Part shown: piece by piece, positions 35,440 through 46,301 of the stretch
Numbering within the stretch: the first letter of the stretch is position 1
How the letters are laid out: each line of letters begins with the position of its first letter
Assembly: GCA_030278955.1 (NCBI GenBank)
Contig: JAOANR010000002.1
Location: forward strand, 15,398,238 to 15,462,237
Length of the DNA: 64,000 nt
DNA from: Hygrophila difformis
Taxonomy: Eukaryota > Streptophyta > Magnoliopsida > Lamiales > Acanthaceae
Reading direction: 5' to 3'
Notes under the pieces: generated by a model
What the model was told of the DNA's origin: nothing
Database searches by the model: none
What the model saw: only the letters and a program-made list of their open reading frames with translations
Made by a program: the position numbers and the translations under genes

Positions 35440-36050
35440 TCAGTCAGACTCGGTTGAAGATCCATCTGAATATGAGTTTGAGTCACTTCTTAATTCTTCC
35501 TTGTAGATGCTTTCATCCGAGGGGATGTTTTCAAACTGATAGACTGGTACCAACTTTCCATGGTAGACCGCTTCCACGATATCCTCCGTGGCTTCGTACA
35601 TTCGTATCTCACGATTCTGAGGGCAATCGGGTGAGATATGACCTCTGATTCCACATTTCCAACAGTTGCAGTCTTTGAAATTTTTGTTGGCTCGGGTATG
35701 GGCTCGTCTGAACGTTCTTTTTGACGTTGTTCTCCTTGTTGCTGAGCTAGTTGAGCTTTGGGATGAACTCTTCGTCGTCCCCATTCTTTGTCCAGTTTTG
35801 TATAGACCTTGGCCTTTTTGGCTTCCTTTTCTTCAAAATAACAATCTCCTACGAAGTTAGTTTTGAATAGGATGCCAAATCTCTTGCAGATTGTGCTTTT
35901 GGATTCTTCCTCAAGGATTTGTTTCTTCAGCGCTGCTGCGGAATTTTTCCAGCCAAGCTTTGCAGATCCTTCGAGCTCAGCTCTATCAATCTGACAAAGT
36001 TCTCTTTGTCGAGGTCTAGGGTGGTTGCTGCAATTTTCATTGAAGCTACT
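35440..36050 (-). pseudogene. Pararetroviral coat-protein region with CCHC zinc finger
   Basis: Two overlapping frames (from 36050 and from 35784) are joined by a frameshift near 35770. The second encodes CNCWKCGIRGHISPDC (35623-35670), the C-x-C-x2-C-x4-H-x4-C knuckle diagnostic for caulimovirid coat proteins, then an acidic Ser-rich tail ending GSSTESD. The finger binds viral RNA for packaging. The N-terminal part is missing because the insert is cut at 36050, where an LTR begins. Confidence 0.8.
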
Positions 36051-36260
36051 GATAATGGCCAAAATTGACCATTATTTTCAATCTATTTTCGTGTCTAAAC
36101 ATGGACATTTGATCGCATTCCGGTCTTATTTAAATAAGTAAGCAGTTGAATTTGACAGATATATGTAAATTTGTATAAATAATAAACGGGTATTGAAAAA
36201 CACAAAAATATTGTTATTTTATTAAATTTGTGTTAAAAAATCCAAAAACAAGATGAAAAA
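36051..36260 (+). mobile_element. LTR 5'-end fragment (TGATAATGGCC family)
   Basis: Starts TGATAATGGCCAAAATTGAC and matches the complement of 54100-53880 for about 200 bp, including caattttgg-type and aaatccaaaaaca words. It begins exactly where the viral coat frame stops. The rest of the LTR is not recognisable, so it is a fragment or strongly diverged. Confidence 0.6.
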
Positions 36261-37181
36261 TATTAAAAATCCCACACTTGATTAATTATGATTCGGTGGT
36301 ATATGTTCGGTGGAACACATGGGATTTAAATGGAACACAAGCCAAATAATCAATTAGATGAAGAAATATCTATGTGGGCCCTGCTTGTGTCATCACCCCA
36401 ATTTCCCAATTGGAACGGAATAACAACAACAATGCCCAACTCCGGCGATGCTCATCCCAACACCATCATCATCAACATCATTCTGATCAACTCCGACCAG
36501 TAATCTCGGTTCCCCGGTCTCCTCGTCGGCAGGCTTCATCTTCCTTCTGCCCCTGTCAAATTATTCTCCTCACCTTGCCGAAAAATTCCGGTCATCTTCT
36601 TTGACAGTCCGGCGACCTCCACCATCCACATCATCATCTCCGACGAAGAGTTCAATCAACTCCGGCGGCCCCTGTGTCTTCATCTTCCTCGTCCACAACA
36701 GCGGCAGCCAACCACCTCCAAGCTTCATCGTGCCTCAGACGATTTCCAGATTCTGGCAACCCCGAAATGCCGAAAACCCCCAAATTTTCTCCAGTCCATA
36801 TCTGTCTCCAGCTTCCAATTCCGAACTCCTCCTTGCCGGACTCGTCAACACCCCGCCGCTGCAATACCATCACCAATAGCCCCCATTCCGGCCAAGAAGA
36901 AGCCGCCCACCGTCCCCGACAAGAGCCTCGATTTCAGATCCCGTCGCCACCACCATCGTTTTCCGACAGCCGCTGCCTGTCTACTCTGACAGCTCCATCT
37001 TCGTCATCAACAACCGCACCAGATCCATCCGACCCTGTAACTTCCACCCGCCACCATCAATTCCGGCCAAATCACCCACTGTCGTTCGCCACCGCTGCCT
37101 CCAGCTTTCTCCGGCCATCGCTTCCAAGAGTTCAGTTTCAAAAAGCAACAATGGGAGACAAAAATAGATCTTAATCAATTT
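36261..37181. other. CCG/ATC-rich stretch without a convincing gene
   Basis: Pyrimidine- and CCG-rich from about 36400 to 37150. Plus-strand frames (36601-36879, 36674-37174) are Pro/Ser-rich with no domain. The composition resembles the leader of plant genes or of an LTR (compare C's GC-rich segment) followed by a GA repeat. No call is made. Confidence 0.35.

Positions 37182-37182
<1 letters not shown>

Positions 37183-37260
<78 letters not shown>
37183..37260 (+). repeat. (GA)n microsatellite
   Basis: Seventy-eight bases of pure GA. Frames of alternating Arg-Glu or Ser-Leu through it are artefacts. Confidence 0.97.
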
Positions 37261-37262
<2 letters not shown>

Positions 37263-37399
37263 AAAATCAGAAGAAAAAATTATCCGGACCTTGGGACTCC
37301 TGTCGCTAGAGGAAAGAAGCCCTGTCGTGAAACATAGTCTAGGGACCGGGAAGTTGCTTCTCGACAGGGGGAGAAATTGTTTAGGGACAGGGAAATTCC

Positions 37400-37667
37400 T
37401 GTAACGACCCGAACATTTTGTATCCCAAATAAACAAATTCGAATTGTTTTGAACTACATAATGACTTGATCCCTTCACAGGGTACGTAGGCAACTTTGAA
37501 ATTTCAATTCTGGGTTCAGTCAAATAATCACAAATAATCACAAACAAACATATCGACCAATAATCAAACAACAATAATCACAAATAATCAAGCAACCAAA
37601 CAATCAAACAATCGAACAATACGTCGCGCAACTTCGAGGATGAAGTTGATTCTTAATGGGGGTAGAC
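37400..37667 (+). mobile_element. Chromovirus-like fragment ending in a PPT
   Basis: Begins TGTAACGACCCG, like an LTR start, and shares ttgttttgaactac, atgacttgatcccttcacag and ggtacgtaggca with the solo LTR at 8315-8370. It ends with a hairpin (37629-37648) and a purine tract aatgggggtagac next to an LTR start at 37668. It looks like a junction of an LTR head and the 3' end of an element interior, possibly from rearrangement. Confidence 0.5.
37629..37648 (+). other. PPT-proximal hairpin (fourth copy, plus sense)
   Basis: CAACTTCG-AGGA-TGAAGTTG forms an 8-bp stem with one G-T pair, 19 nt before the LTR start at 37668. It is the plus-strand equivalent of the hairpins in A, B and C. Confidence 0.7.
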
Positions 37668-38553
37668 TGTAATACCTGAGACTTTTAGTAATAGGAAATG
37701 GAATTAAATTCGAAAGCAAGGGAATTTTAATTCCAAGAACCGTGAAGTCAAAAATAATTTAAATAAATAAGTCGCTGCACGAGAATCGAAAGACGACGAA
37801 TTTGACACCGACTAATCTAAATGCAATGGATTTAAGATTTCGAATACAAAATCAATTAAAGACGAAATAAAATTTAGGATGGGAATCATAATCCGAGAAT
37901 GACCCGGAAAACCGAACCCGGGAACGTAGGAGGATAGAAACCCGAACGAGAGGAGGAAAGGCCCGACGGATCGCACGGTCCGGCCCGGCCGCAGCCAAGC
38001 CGGAGGCCGCGCGGTCTGGAGACATACCGCGCCGAGACCGTGTGGTCTCACAGGCTGCGATCAAGTTTCACTTTTCGATGATTTCTTACCTTATTTTCGA
38101 CCCCCGACTTTGGTAACTCGATCCTAGGCAATGGGAAGGCTATATGGATGGATTGTGGAGTCTTGGGACTCATTTATCTCGTCCAAGAAAACCCTAGCAG
38201 CCCCATTGTCTCTCCAAACTCTCCCAACTTCTTCCAAAACCCGAAATCATCAAGTTCGTGATTTACGATCACTTTCCCGCAACGAAAATCGATCAAGCAG
38301 GCGTAGAGAGCAAGAACTTTAGTATTCCAGATTGTGGTAAGTCGTTCATAGATTTTCGTTTAACTTTTTGAACCCAAAAATTTGATCTAACTTTAGATTT
38401 CTTCTTTCGATTCGAATTCGTAGCCAAAGTTGGAAGATTCATGTTGAGGAGATCCGTTCGTGACAAATCTTAGAGCCCGGACGACCCTGAGGCAGTCTAG
38501 GATGAAATTCAAGATAGATAATGCCTTACATATCAATATTGGTGGTTTAGAAC
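37668..38553 (+). mobile_element. LTR remnant D, left piece
   Basis: Starts TGTAATACCTGAGAC just after a PPT, so it would be a 3' LTR in plus sense. It aligns loosely with the solo LTR (cccgacgga and GC-rich part at 37950-38050). Cut at 38553 by element A, whose target duplication is agaac (38549-38553). Confidence 0.6.
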
Positions 38554-40819
38554 TGTAACACCCCGGTTTTCAAAATCAAAAGTGCCGGGATGTTACCGCC
38601 ACATTCCTTGTTTAAGCCTGCCGAACGCAACCTTACACAAGGAATGCTAAGGCTTAAATCGCATCAAATACACCAATTAAAAGAAACACCTGGAATCCGT
38701 CTTTCCAAAATAATACTCTCAGGAGTACTTAAAATAATTTAAATGCAGAAGCGATAAAGAGTGCCAATTGGCTAAGCTAGTGATCCGTAATAAATAATAA
38801 AAACAAATGCAACAAATTTGAAAGTTCTTTGCAGCTTTATTTTAAAAAGAATGTCCCAACTTCCATGCATGCGGAATGATCAATGGCGCTCAGCGAACTC
38901 TGTACAAAAAAAAAAAACAAAATGAACAACACACGTCAGCAATTAAATTACTGAGTAAGCCAATCCACCCCATATCAAGTTAGGGGTTTTAAAATGATTG
39001 ACTTAAATATAAGATAAAAGACATTACAGTAATAGTTGATTTAAAATGTCCACATTGTTTAACCATCTAACGAATCATAAAACAACATACTTCCACCATT
39101 ATGCCTAGAATGCGAGGACACCAAAGGAGCTCCAATAGTAACGGGAATTTATCCCTCAAATTGCCAACGGCAGCCTATATCGACACGCACCCGGGGCCCA
39201 TAAATAATACTCGCAAGTATTATTTAGGGATATATACACAATCATAGTAAATCACAAATAAGGAGAGGGGCGGCCACGCATGGCTCCACCCTAGTGCACT
39301 CGCTCTTCGGAGCCTAAATGTGGGCATACCTACCCGAATTCTAGGGCACAATGGGTTTCAAAAATAAATTACGCATAACCATAAATAAGTACATTTTTAT
39401 ATGAACAATTCTTATCACAATTCACATCATAATACTCCATCCTGAGTATCATAAATGATACTTCATAAGGTTCTCACGACCCAAATTTAAGAACAGGTGT
39501 CAAGCATTTTCATAACCGTGTTTATCCAACGACACATCAAAATCAGGATTTTCTTAAGTAATTACTCCACCAAAAATTCAAAAATTTTACCAAGGGTTTT
39601 CAACCACATAACTGGATAGTTCTTAGTGTAACTCGATTTCAATTTCGCAACGGAACCAAGTGAAAAACCATGATCATTACTGCTAAGTGAATCTGCTGCA
39701 ACTCAGCTACACCATTTAAAGATTTGAAGTTTGATAATTAAATAATTCGCCAAAAATTCTGAAAATTTATAGAGAGATTCCTAAAGTATAGATGAACAAC
39801 TTTCTAGCAGAGCTCGATTACAAATTCACGAAGTAACTACTCGAAAAATAATAATCTTTACAGGTGCAAAAATCTGTCAGCTCGTACTCAGAAAACACAG
39901 TTCAAAGATCGGTCATTTGGGAATTAACTAATTCTCCAAAAATTCTGAAAATTTACAGGGACCTTCCTAACACATAGACGAACAAATTCCTAGAAGAACT
40001 CGAACTCAAATTCTCGACGGAGCAATGTGAAAAACGTTGATTATCATAGATCTATAAAACTGTCAGCACAGCAGACTCCTAGATTTTGATTTCTACGACT
40101 CCATTAACTCCTAACTCGACCCTGAACATGGTATGTAAGTGTATTGACTTACCTTACACCAAGCTAGGGTTGTAAAACAGGAACTCGCTGGTTTGATTAG
40201 CAAGGGAAATCGCCTCCGACGTCCTAAATTCTCTGAGATGGCTGCGTTCTTGGAAATTATGTCGAATGGGTTAGGAATTCCTTCTAATAGTAGACGAGAA
40301 GTGTGGGAAAGGAATGAGAGGGAGATTTTACCGTCTAATGTTGATGCAAGAAGCCTTGATTCGCCGCTGCCTCAAGAAGAATGTCGTAGGTTTTTCTTCT
40401 CCCGTTTTTTTTTTTTTTTTTTTTTTATCGAGATTCTTGTTATGAGAAAAGGAAATATGCTACCAGGTCTTTGAGTACGTGAGTGGACGGTAATCTGGTT
40501 CTTGGATGATTTATTTGGGATCCCAAAATCCTGTACGTTCCGATCATTCTCAGATTTAAATCCCTTAGAAAGATTTGAAGTGGATTTGAAGGATAATATA
40601 TCCTAACTACACTCATCCTTATTATTAGTAACTTAAATCCTTAACAACCATTCCTACACCTTGGACGTAGCCATCACTAATAATAAAGATATGATTAGAT
40701 TACTATAAAGTTACACCATAACTATCATAGTATCTTGATTAATGTATACTATTAATCAATAAATCCATAGGGAACTAATTAAATTATCTTGAACTAATTA
40801 AATAATCTCGGGTGTTATA
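38554..40819 (-). repeat. 3' LTR of element A
   Basis: Plus strand TGTAACACCCCGG to GGGTGTTATA. The left end holds gggatgttaccgccac, shared in form with B and C. A poly-T run at about 40407-40427 differs slightly in length from the other LTR. Confidence 0.92.
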
Positions 40820-40858
40820 GTCTACCCTCCTTAAGATTCAACTTCGTCCTCGAAGTTG
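40820..40858 (-). other. PPT and adjacent hairpin of element A
   Basis: The minus strand reads AAGGAGGGTAGAC next to the LTR. Beside it is an 8-bp perfect hairpin CAACTTCG-TCCT-CGAAGTTG at 40839-40858. Confidence 0.85.
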
Positions 40859-41058
40859 CGTATCATTCAATGGTTTAAATGAAAGATATACATAAAGGGT
40901 GTAGCTAGAAATATAATTAGGTGTGACGTACCTTCATGATACTATTCCTCGGGTGTTACATCCTCCCTCGCTTAGGATGGCAGTTATGTCCTCATAACTG
41001 TCTCGGGATCCTGTGCAAAAAGGTGTGGATAGTGCTGGTGCATGTCCGACTCCAACTC

Positions 41059-42592
41059 CTAAGTGGCTTCTTCGACGCCATGATTAGACCATAAAACCTT
41101 CACCATTTTTATGGTCTTTGTCCTCGTGACTCGGGCTTTGGAATCAACTATTTGGATTGGAGTCTCCTCATACTTTAAGTCCTCATCCAACTCTATGACC
41201 TCCGGTTGAAGTACATGATTGGGATCATGGATGTACTTTTTCAACTGGGAGACGTGAAACACATCGTGGACACGGGATAACTGAATTGGTAGTGCTAGCC
41301 GATAGGCTAAGGTGCCAATTCGTTTAAGGATCTCATATGGTCCAATATAGCGAGGACTTAACTTACCTCGCTTCCCAAAACGCATAACACCCTTCATTGG
41401 TGATATTTTCAACATGACCTTATCCCCTACATTAAACTCCAACTCTTGCCGTCTAATATCGGCATAACTCTTTTGCCTATTCGGGCCGCTTTCATCTTTT
41501 GTTGAATCACCCTCACTTGCTCGGCCATGTCCGTGATTAATTGCGGCCCAAGTATTGTTGAATTCTCAGTTTCAGTCCAACACAGTGGACTGCGGCACTT
41601 CCGTCCATATAACACCTCAAATGGTGCCATACCGATGCTTGCATGGTGACTGTTATTGTATGAGAACTCAATTAATGGAATGTGGTTCTCCCAGCTACCT
41701 TTAAACTCCAAAACACATGCTCGTAACATATCTTCCAATGTTTGAATCGTTCTCTCGGTTTGGCCATCGGTCATAGGATGAAAGGCCGTACTCATCTTGA
41801 TTTGAGTCCCTAATGCTTCTTGCATTTTTGTCCAAAAATGGGAGACAAATCTACTATCTCGATCGGATATGATGTCGTGAGGAACTCCATGTCTTCGAAC
41901 TACATTATCGACATAAGCGTGTGCAAGTTGATCCATGGACCATGTGTCTTTCATGGGAATGAAGATTGCTGCTTTAGTCAGTCTATCGACAATCACCCAA
42001 ATCTTGTTAATTCCCTTAGGTGATCCTGGTAGTCCTGAAATGAAATCCATAGAAATGCTTTCCCATTTCCAACTCGGGATTTCAAGTGGCTTCATTAATC
42101 CGAGTGGTTTTTTGAGGAACGACTTTGACCTTCTAACAGGTCAAGCATTTGGATACGAAGTCAGCTACTTCATTTTTCATCCTTGGCCACAAATAGGCCT
42201 TTTTCAAGTCCTTATAGAGCTTATCGCCCCTGGGATGTACCGAATACCGTGTGTTGTGACCTTCCTCCATCAATTTTCATATCAACTCCCCACACTTTTG
42301 GGGCACACACCACCTCCCCTTGAAACGAATGCTTCCATCGGCATGGATAGCAAAGCCTATCGCCTTTCCTTCGGCAATCTTTTTCTTTACCCTTTCCCCC
42401 ATGGTATGCAATCTTCAAGTCATAATCTTTTATAAGTTCCAACCACCGTCTTTGCCTCATATTTAGCTCTTTTTGCATAAATATGTATTTGAGGCTTTTG
42501 TGGTTGGTAAAGACTCGACATGTTTTTCCATATAAGTAGTGTCGCCATATCTTGAGGGTAAACACCACTGCTGCTAATTCCAAATCATGGGC
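41059..42592 (-). pseudogene. Chromovirus pol remnant: RNase H, integrase, chromodomain
   Basis: RNase H starts abruptly at [15 protein letters not shown] (about 42590) and runs to about 42420. A frame change leads to a damaged integrase zinc-binding part. The integrase core (42095-41427) keeps the D-D-E residues: SMDFISG, IISDRDSRF and TDGQTERTIQ...LED. The C-terminal part (41442-41059) has FGKRGKLSPRYIGPYEI and then a chromodomain (VKVLWSNHGVEEAT) cut by TAG at 41059-41061, where Trp is usual. Chromodomains target integration to chromatin. Not functional as it stands. Confidence 0.88.
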
Positions 42593-43619
42593 AAGGTGGT
42601 GGGGCACGATTCCCTTGATTCCCGTTGCCAGCATTTCTTCCCTGATATGTCCTATTGGCGCCACCACGTCCATTTCCTCATAGAAAATTATTGCTGGTGT
42701 TCTTATTATTGCGATTCCTCTTATCATGGCCTCGTGGGCCTCTACTAGTCTCCCGGACTGCTCTCCTCTTCAGTTGTTGGACTCGAGCAATTGCCACTGC
42801 CCGATCATAGACAGATTGTAAGGTTGTGTGCTGACCACCCACTAAAATTTCTCGAATCGAGAGTGTTAGTCCCATTTCAAACTTCTCTGCCTTTTCAGAT
42901 CAGTCGGCACTAAGAGTGGAGCAGACCTTACGAGTTCCTTGAAATTTGCATAATACTTATGTACAGTCATGATACCTTGTCTTAGGTTCAGAAAGTCCTC
43001 ATATTTCGCTGCCTTGGTACTCATAGGATAGAAGCGCTCTTGTAGTGCTTCCTTCACTTCCTCCCAAGAGTACGGCTCGTCTTCATCCCCCAATTCTCCT
43101 TGGTAGTCCTGACCATTCATCTGCTTCCCCGCCCAGGAAGTAGGTTGCCACTTGTACCTTTTGTTCCTCAGGGCATCTAGTAGCATTCAGTAATTTGTCG
43201 AATGTTCGAATCCATTCCTCCAATTTTGCGGGATCTTCTTGGCCTTCGTAGCGTGGTGGATGGTATTGCCTTACTACAGCCAGGTAGTTCAGTTGGGCCT
43301 GGGGTGGAGGCACAACAGCAGCTGCTTGCCCCTGTTGGAGCTAGGCGTTGCCCAAAGTAATCAACATTTGTTCAATTGTTCGTAGTCGTTTATCCGTGTT
43401 GCTAAAGTTGGGCACATTCGGGTTGTGAGGTGGTTGGTCTCCAGCATTGGGAATATTTTGGTTTCGGGGTGCCTCTTGGTTCTCATTTGGAGGTATGTTC
43501 GCTATTTCTGGAACGTCATTAGGGACAGCCCCTTGGTTCAAGTTTTGAGGCGCCGAACCATTTGCATTGTCAGCTTGAGCATTGGGGTTGTTTTTCCTAG
43601 GTCTTCCACGCGGTGCCAT
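42593..43619 (-). pseudogene. Chromovirus gag remnant
   Basis: Start ATG at 43619 (MAPRGRPRK). A TAG at 43341-43343 interrupts after about 92 codons, and the same frame continues with a retrotransposon gag segment (PPRYEGQEDPAKLEEWI). A frameshift near 43150 leads to the rest of the gag fold (FLNLRQGIMTVHKYYANF, LVPTDLKRQR), and another near 42870 to a basic tail. The Gly/Asn-rich tail meets RNase H directly near 42590. Gag would form the particle that packages element RNA. The expected zinc knuckle, protease and RT are deleted. Confidence 0.85.
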
Positions 43620-43643
43620 TATGTAAGGTAAGATTAGTTGCAT

Positions 43644-44005
43644 AAGGCCATTGCTAGGAAGCTAAGGATAAGGAGATCTTAAAGCTAAGGCAGTGTTAGT
43701 GTTAGCTGGAAAGAAAAAAAACGTAACAATTCAACACACAAATCCATATATAAGTTTAAATACAGGAGTAGGATATTGATATCTGTACATAAATACGCCG
43801 CTAGGTCGAGTATAATCTAGTGAAACTAACAGCATAAGAAGGATGACCTCCAGAATGACATAATCCAGCGACGAAGCAATTAAGTTAGCCTTATTCCATA
43901 AATAATCATAATGTAGCCCTTCTCTGTGGTGCACAGCTTAATTTAGTAGAGTTATCTTGGCAATTTCATTTTTATTTATTTATAACCAAAAAATAAGGTA
44001 GTAGC

Positions 44006-44055
<50 letters not shown>

Positions 44056-46284
44056 TGATAATAATAATAATAATATACAGAAATCCATGAAAATTCAGGC
44101 CCCTTCCATGTTACAGACATCCGAACTACACAATTAGTAATCAATCCATTCCAATTTCAATAAATTAGTCTATATATATACACACAGGGAGGGTGTGTAT
44201 TTAGAGTGCCAGAATTATATTGGAAGAGTTGGAAGAGAGTTGAACAAATACGTGATAGTGAGGAAATAACTTTGTCGAAAACAAGTGTCTTGTTTAATGA
44301 GTTTGGTGCAAGGGATTATAAAATTGTTACCCCTAAAATCCTAGATAGCCACATGCACTGGAAAATACTATGTAGGGCAGTGAGTACACTTGATCTAATA
44401 AAATAGTTTCAACACCTCCGGACCTAAATTGGACCTGTGCCGCACTAGGAGTGTATTTATTCCAGATCTACCAGACTACTTCAACCTAATTAGCTAAAAA
44501 AATGTATTTGAATAAAATTTTTATCAAACTCTAAGCTAATATCCGTCGGGAGATTGGGGTTGACCCCTTGAGCTTGGCAATTACTATTAAGCACAAAACC
44601 TTATCGCATTTAGACAAAAAAGTTGTTCGCAGATTTTCCAGATTCCATGTCCCTAAAGCCCTGGACCTTCATTGCAACATATCTAAACTTACTATATGAC
44701 TGTAATTGTACAATATTCGAATTCCATTCTCCTACCAGAGCACGACAGTATTTCCTATCAGACCTAGCTAGAAATAACTAACTGGAAGACCTATAGTTCA
44801 CATAATGCAGGTAAATGTTTATAAAAGTAGTCTGCAGTGCACAGGTTATCATAAGCATGCATATGATATATATGCACACAGGTAGGAACAAAAGGGAATA
44901 GAAAGGGCTCAACCACTTGCTAAATTTATAACTACCTAATAACTTGCTGCCTCTGCGAGCAAGGTCTTGTTGTATGTATAATTTCCAGCACGTAACGGTC
45001 CCGAAAGTTTTGAAGGACAAGTGGTTAAAGGCTACTAACCTCTAGTATTTGGTGAAAAAGAAGATGGAAATTGGGATGATGTGGATGTAGTGTTTAATGA
45101 TTCCGAAGTCAGAATGTCAAACTTGTGTACTGAAGTGATTAATACTTGACCTGTGAAAAGAATGTCTCATAATCTCCTATCGACGGGAATATTAGGTGAC
45201 AAATCAACCAGCTGCAATGAATGTCGTTGAGCTAATTTCAATGTCACAAGGTCTCATGCTTGGGAATCTTTTTGACTCAGAGAAGGTCCGAACTTATCTT
45301 CATTTTCACACTTACGATATACTCCAATTAAAAATTCTAACTGAAATATTCTATGTTTGGTGTAACAACGCCAACAGGGATACAAGAGAGAAATAATATT
45401 TACTTCTAAACATCCTGCCAATGAAATAATTAAAAAGATTGAACAAGTTGCAAAATCCTCCAGATTTTGACGTCCACAAGAAGAATTACAAGATACAAAA
45501 ATTTTCATTGCAATTAGATCTTAAGGAAATTGGACTCCTATATCCGCCCATTAGATCTGAGCTCTACCAGTTACACAACCTATTTATTAACTATCACTGT
45601 TATAGAAATAGGGAACAATTAAATACAAACAAGGAGTCTCATCCACAGAAAAATAAATACAGAACTAGTGCTAGATAAGATCCTGTACTACACAGAAGAT
45701 ATATATATATATATATCTTATAAATATCTGTGTATATATTTATATGTTTATTAGCCTATGATCAATTATTTAAATTTTTCTACTCCACCCAAAATGTACC
45801 CGACTAGCATTACCAGAGAGTAGGAAAACAATATGACCAAATAATTATCTATTATCTTTCCTCTGCATATATTGTCCAACTACGACCAGATACATGAATG
45901 GCTATGTAAAAGAATTCAGGATCCATCGACTCTAAGCAACACTTGGGACCAATCAAGGGGAATACTAAAGCTTGGAGTAAGAAAAATGCCTCAAACTTAT
46001 TCAATAAAAGGGTAGCAGACACGGCAGAACAGCTTAAATAATTGGAACATTCTATACTTTTAAAATGTGAACAAGCAGCCCAAGTTATATCTAGGAAAAG
46101 AACTGGTACTTCATAAATCACCCTACTTAAATGGAATGCATGCTCATGTGATGACCCGTCCCCCAAAATTTAAAATTTTCTCGTGCTTGACTGAAATCAT
46201 TTATTTTTTTCTAAATGCAGAAAACATTTTTTTCTTATGTAGAAAAATCTTATGGGTTTAAAAGTAATAATATTATGAAACCTT
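43644..46284 (-). other. Unusually long leader between primer site and gag of element A
   Basis: About 2.6 kb with no recognisable gene. An (AAT)n array lies at 44005-44076. Short frames on both strands (44206-44406, 45196-45396, 45439-45678) show no motif. A leader of a few hundred bases would be more usual, so an inserted or captured segment is likely. No insertion boundaries were found. Confidence 0.5.
44005..44076 (+). repeat. (AAT)n microsatellite
   Basis: An aat/taa array inside element A's leader, interrupted once by caatgat. Confidence 0.95.
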
Positions 46285-46298
46285 TGGCTCTGATACCA
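46285..46298 (-). promoter_or_regulatory. tRNA-iMet primer-binding site of element A
   Basis: The minus strand reads TGGTATCAGAGCCA, three bases from the 5' LTR end. This sets the element's direction. Confidence 0.93.
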
Positions 46299-46301
46299 CT
46301 C

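Larger units (their letters stand above)
30370..36050 (-). mobile_element. Endogenous pararetrovirus (Caulimoviridae), decayed
   Basis: The minus strand holds, in order, a coat-protein zinc finger, movement-protein-like segments, an aspartic protease DTG motif, RT with YIDD, RNase H, an unassigned downstream frame and then a promoter with as-1-like and TATA elements. All frames are broken by frameshifts and stops. There is no integrase and no LTR, which separates it from the gypsy elements nearby. Coat domain before movement domain in one stretch is the arrangement reported for Cavemovirus and Solendovirus, so a relative of those is inferred. The right edge abuts an LTR start at 36051. Confidence 0.85.

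Noticed and set aside
36374..37174. Pro/Ser-rich plus-strand frames as a gene
   Set aside because: No domain, no clear start or splice signals, and several overlapping frames look equally open because of CCG-rich composition.
37180..37574. Frames through the GA repeat
   Set aside because: Arg-Glu and Ser-Leu runs are produced by the microsatellite.
40193..40474. A 93-codon frame repeated at 47937-48227
   Set aside because: Lies inside the LTRs of element A, ends in poly-Phe from a T run, and has no domain.
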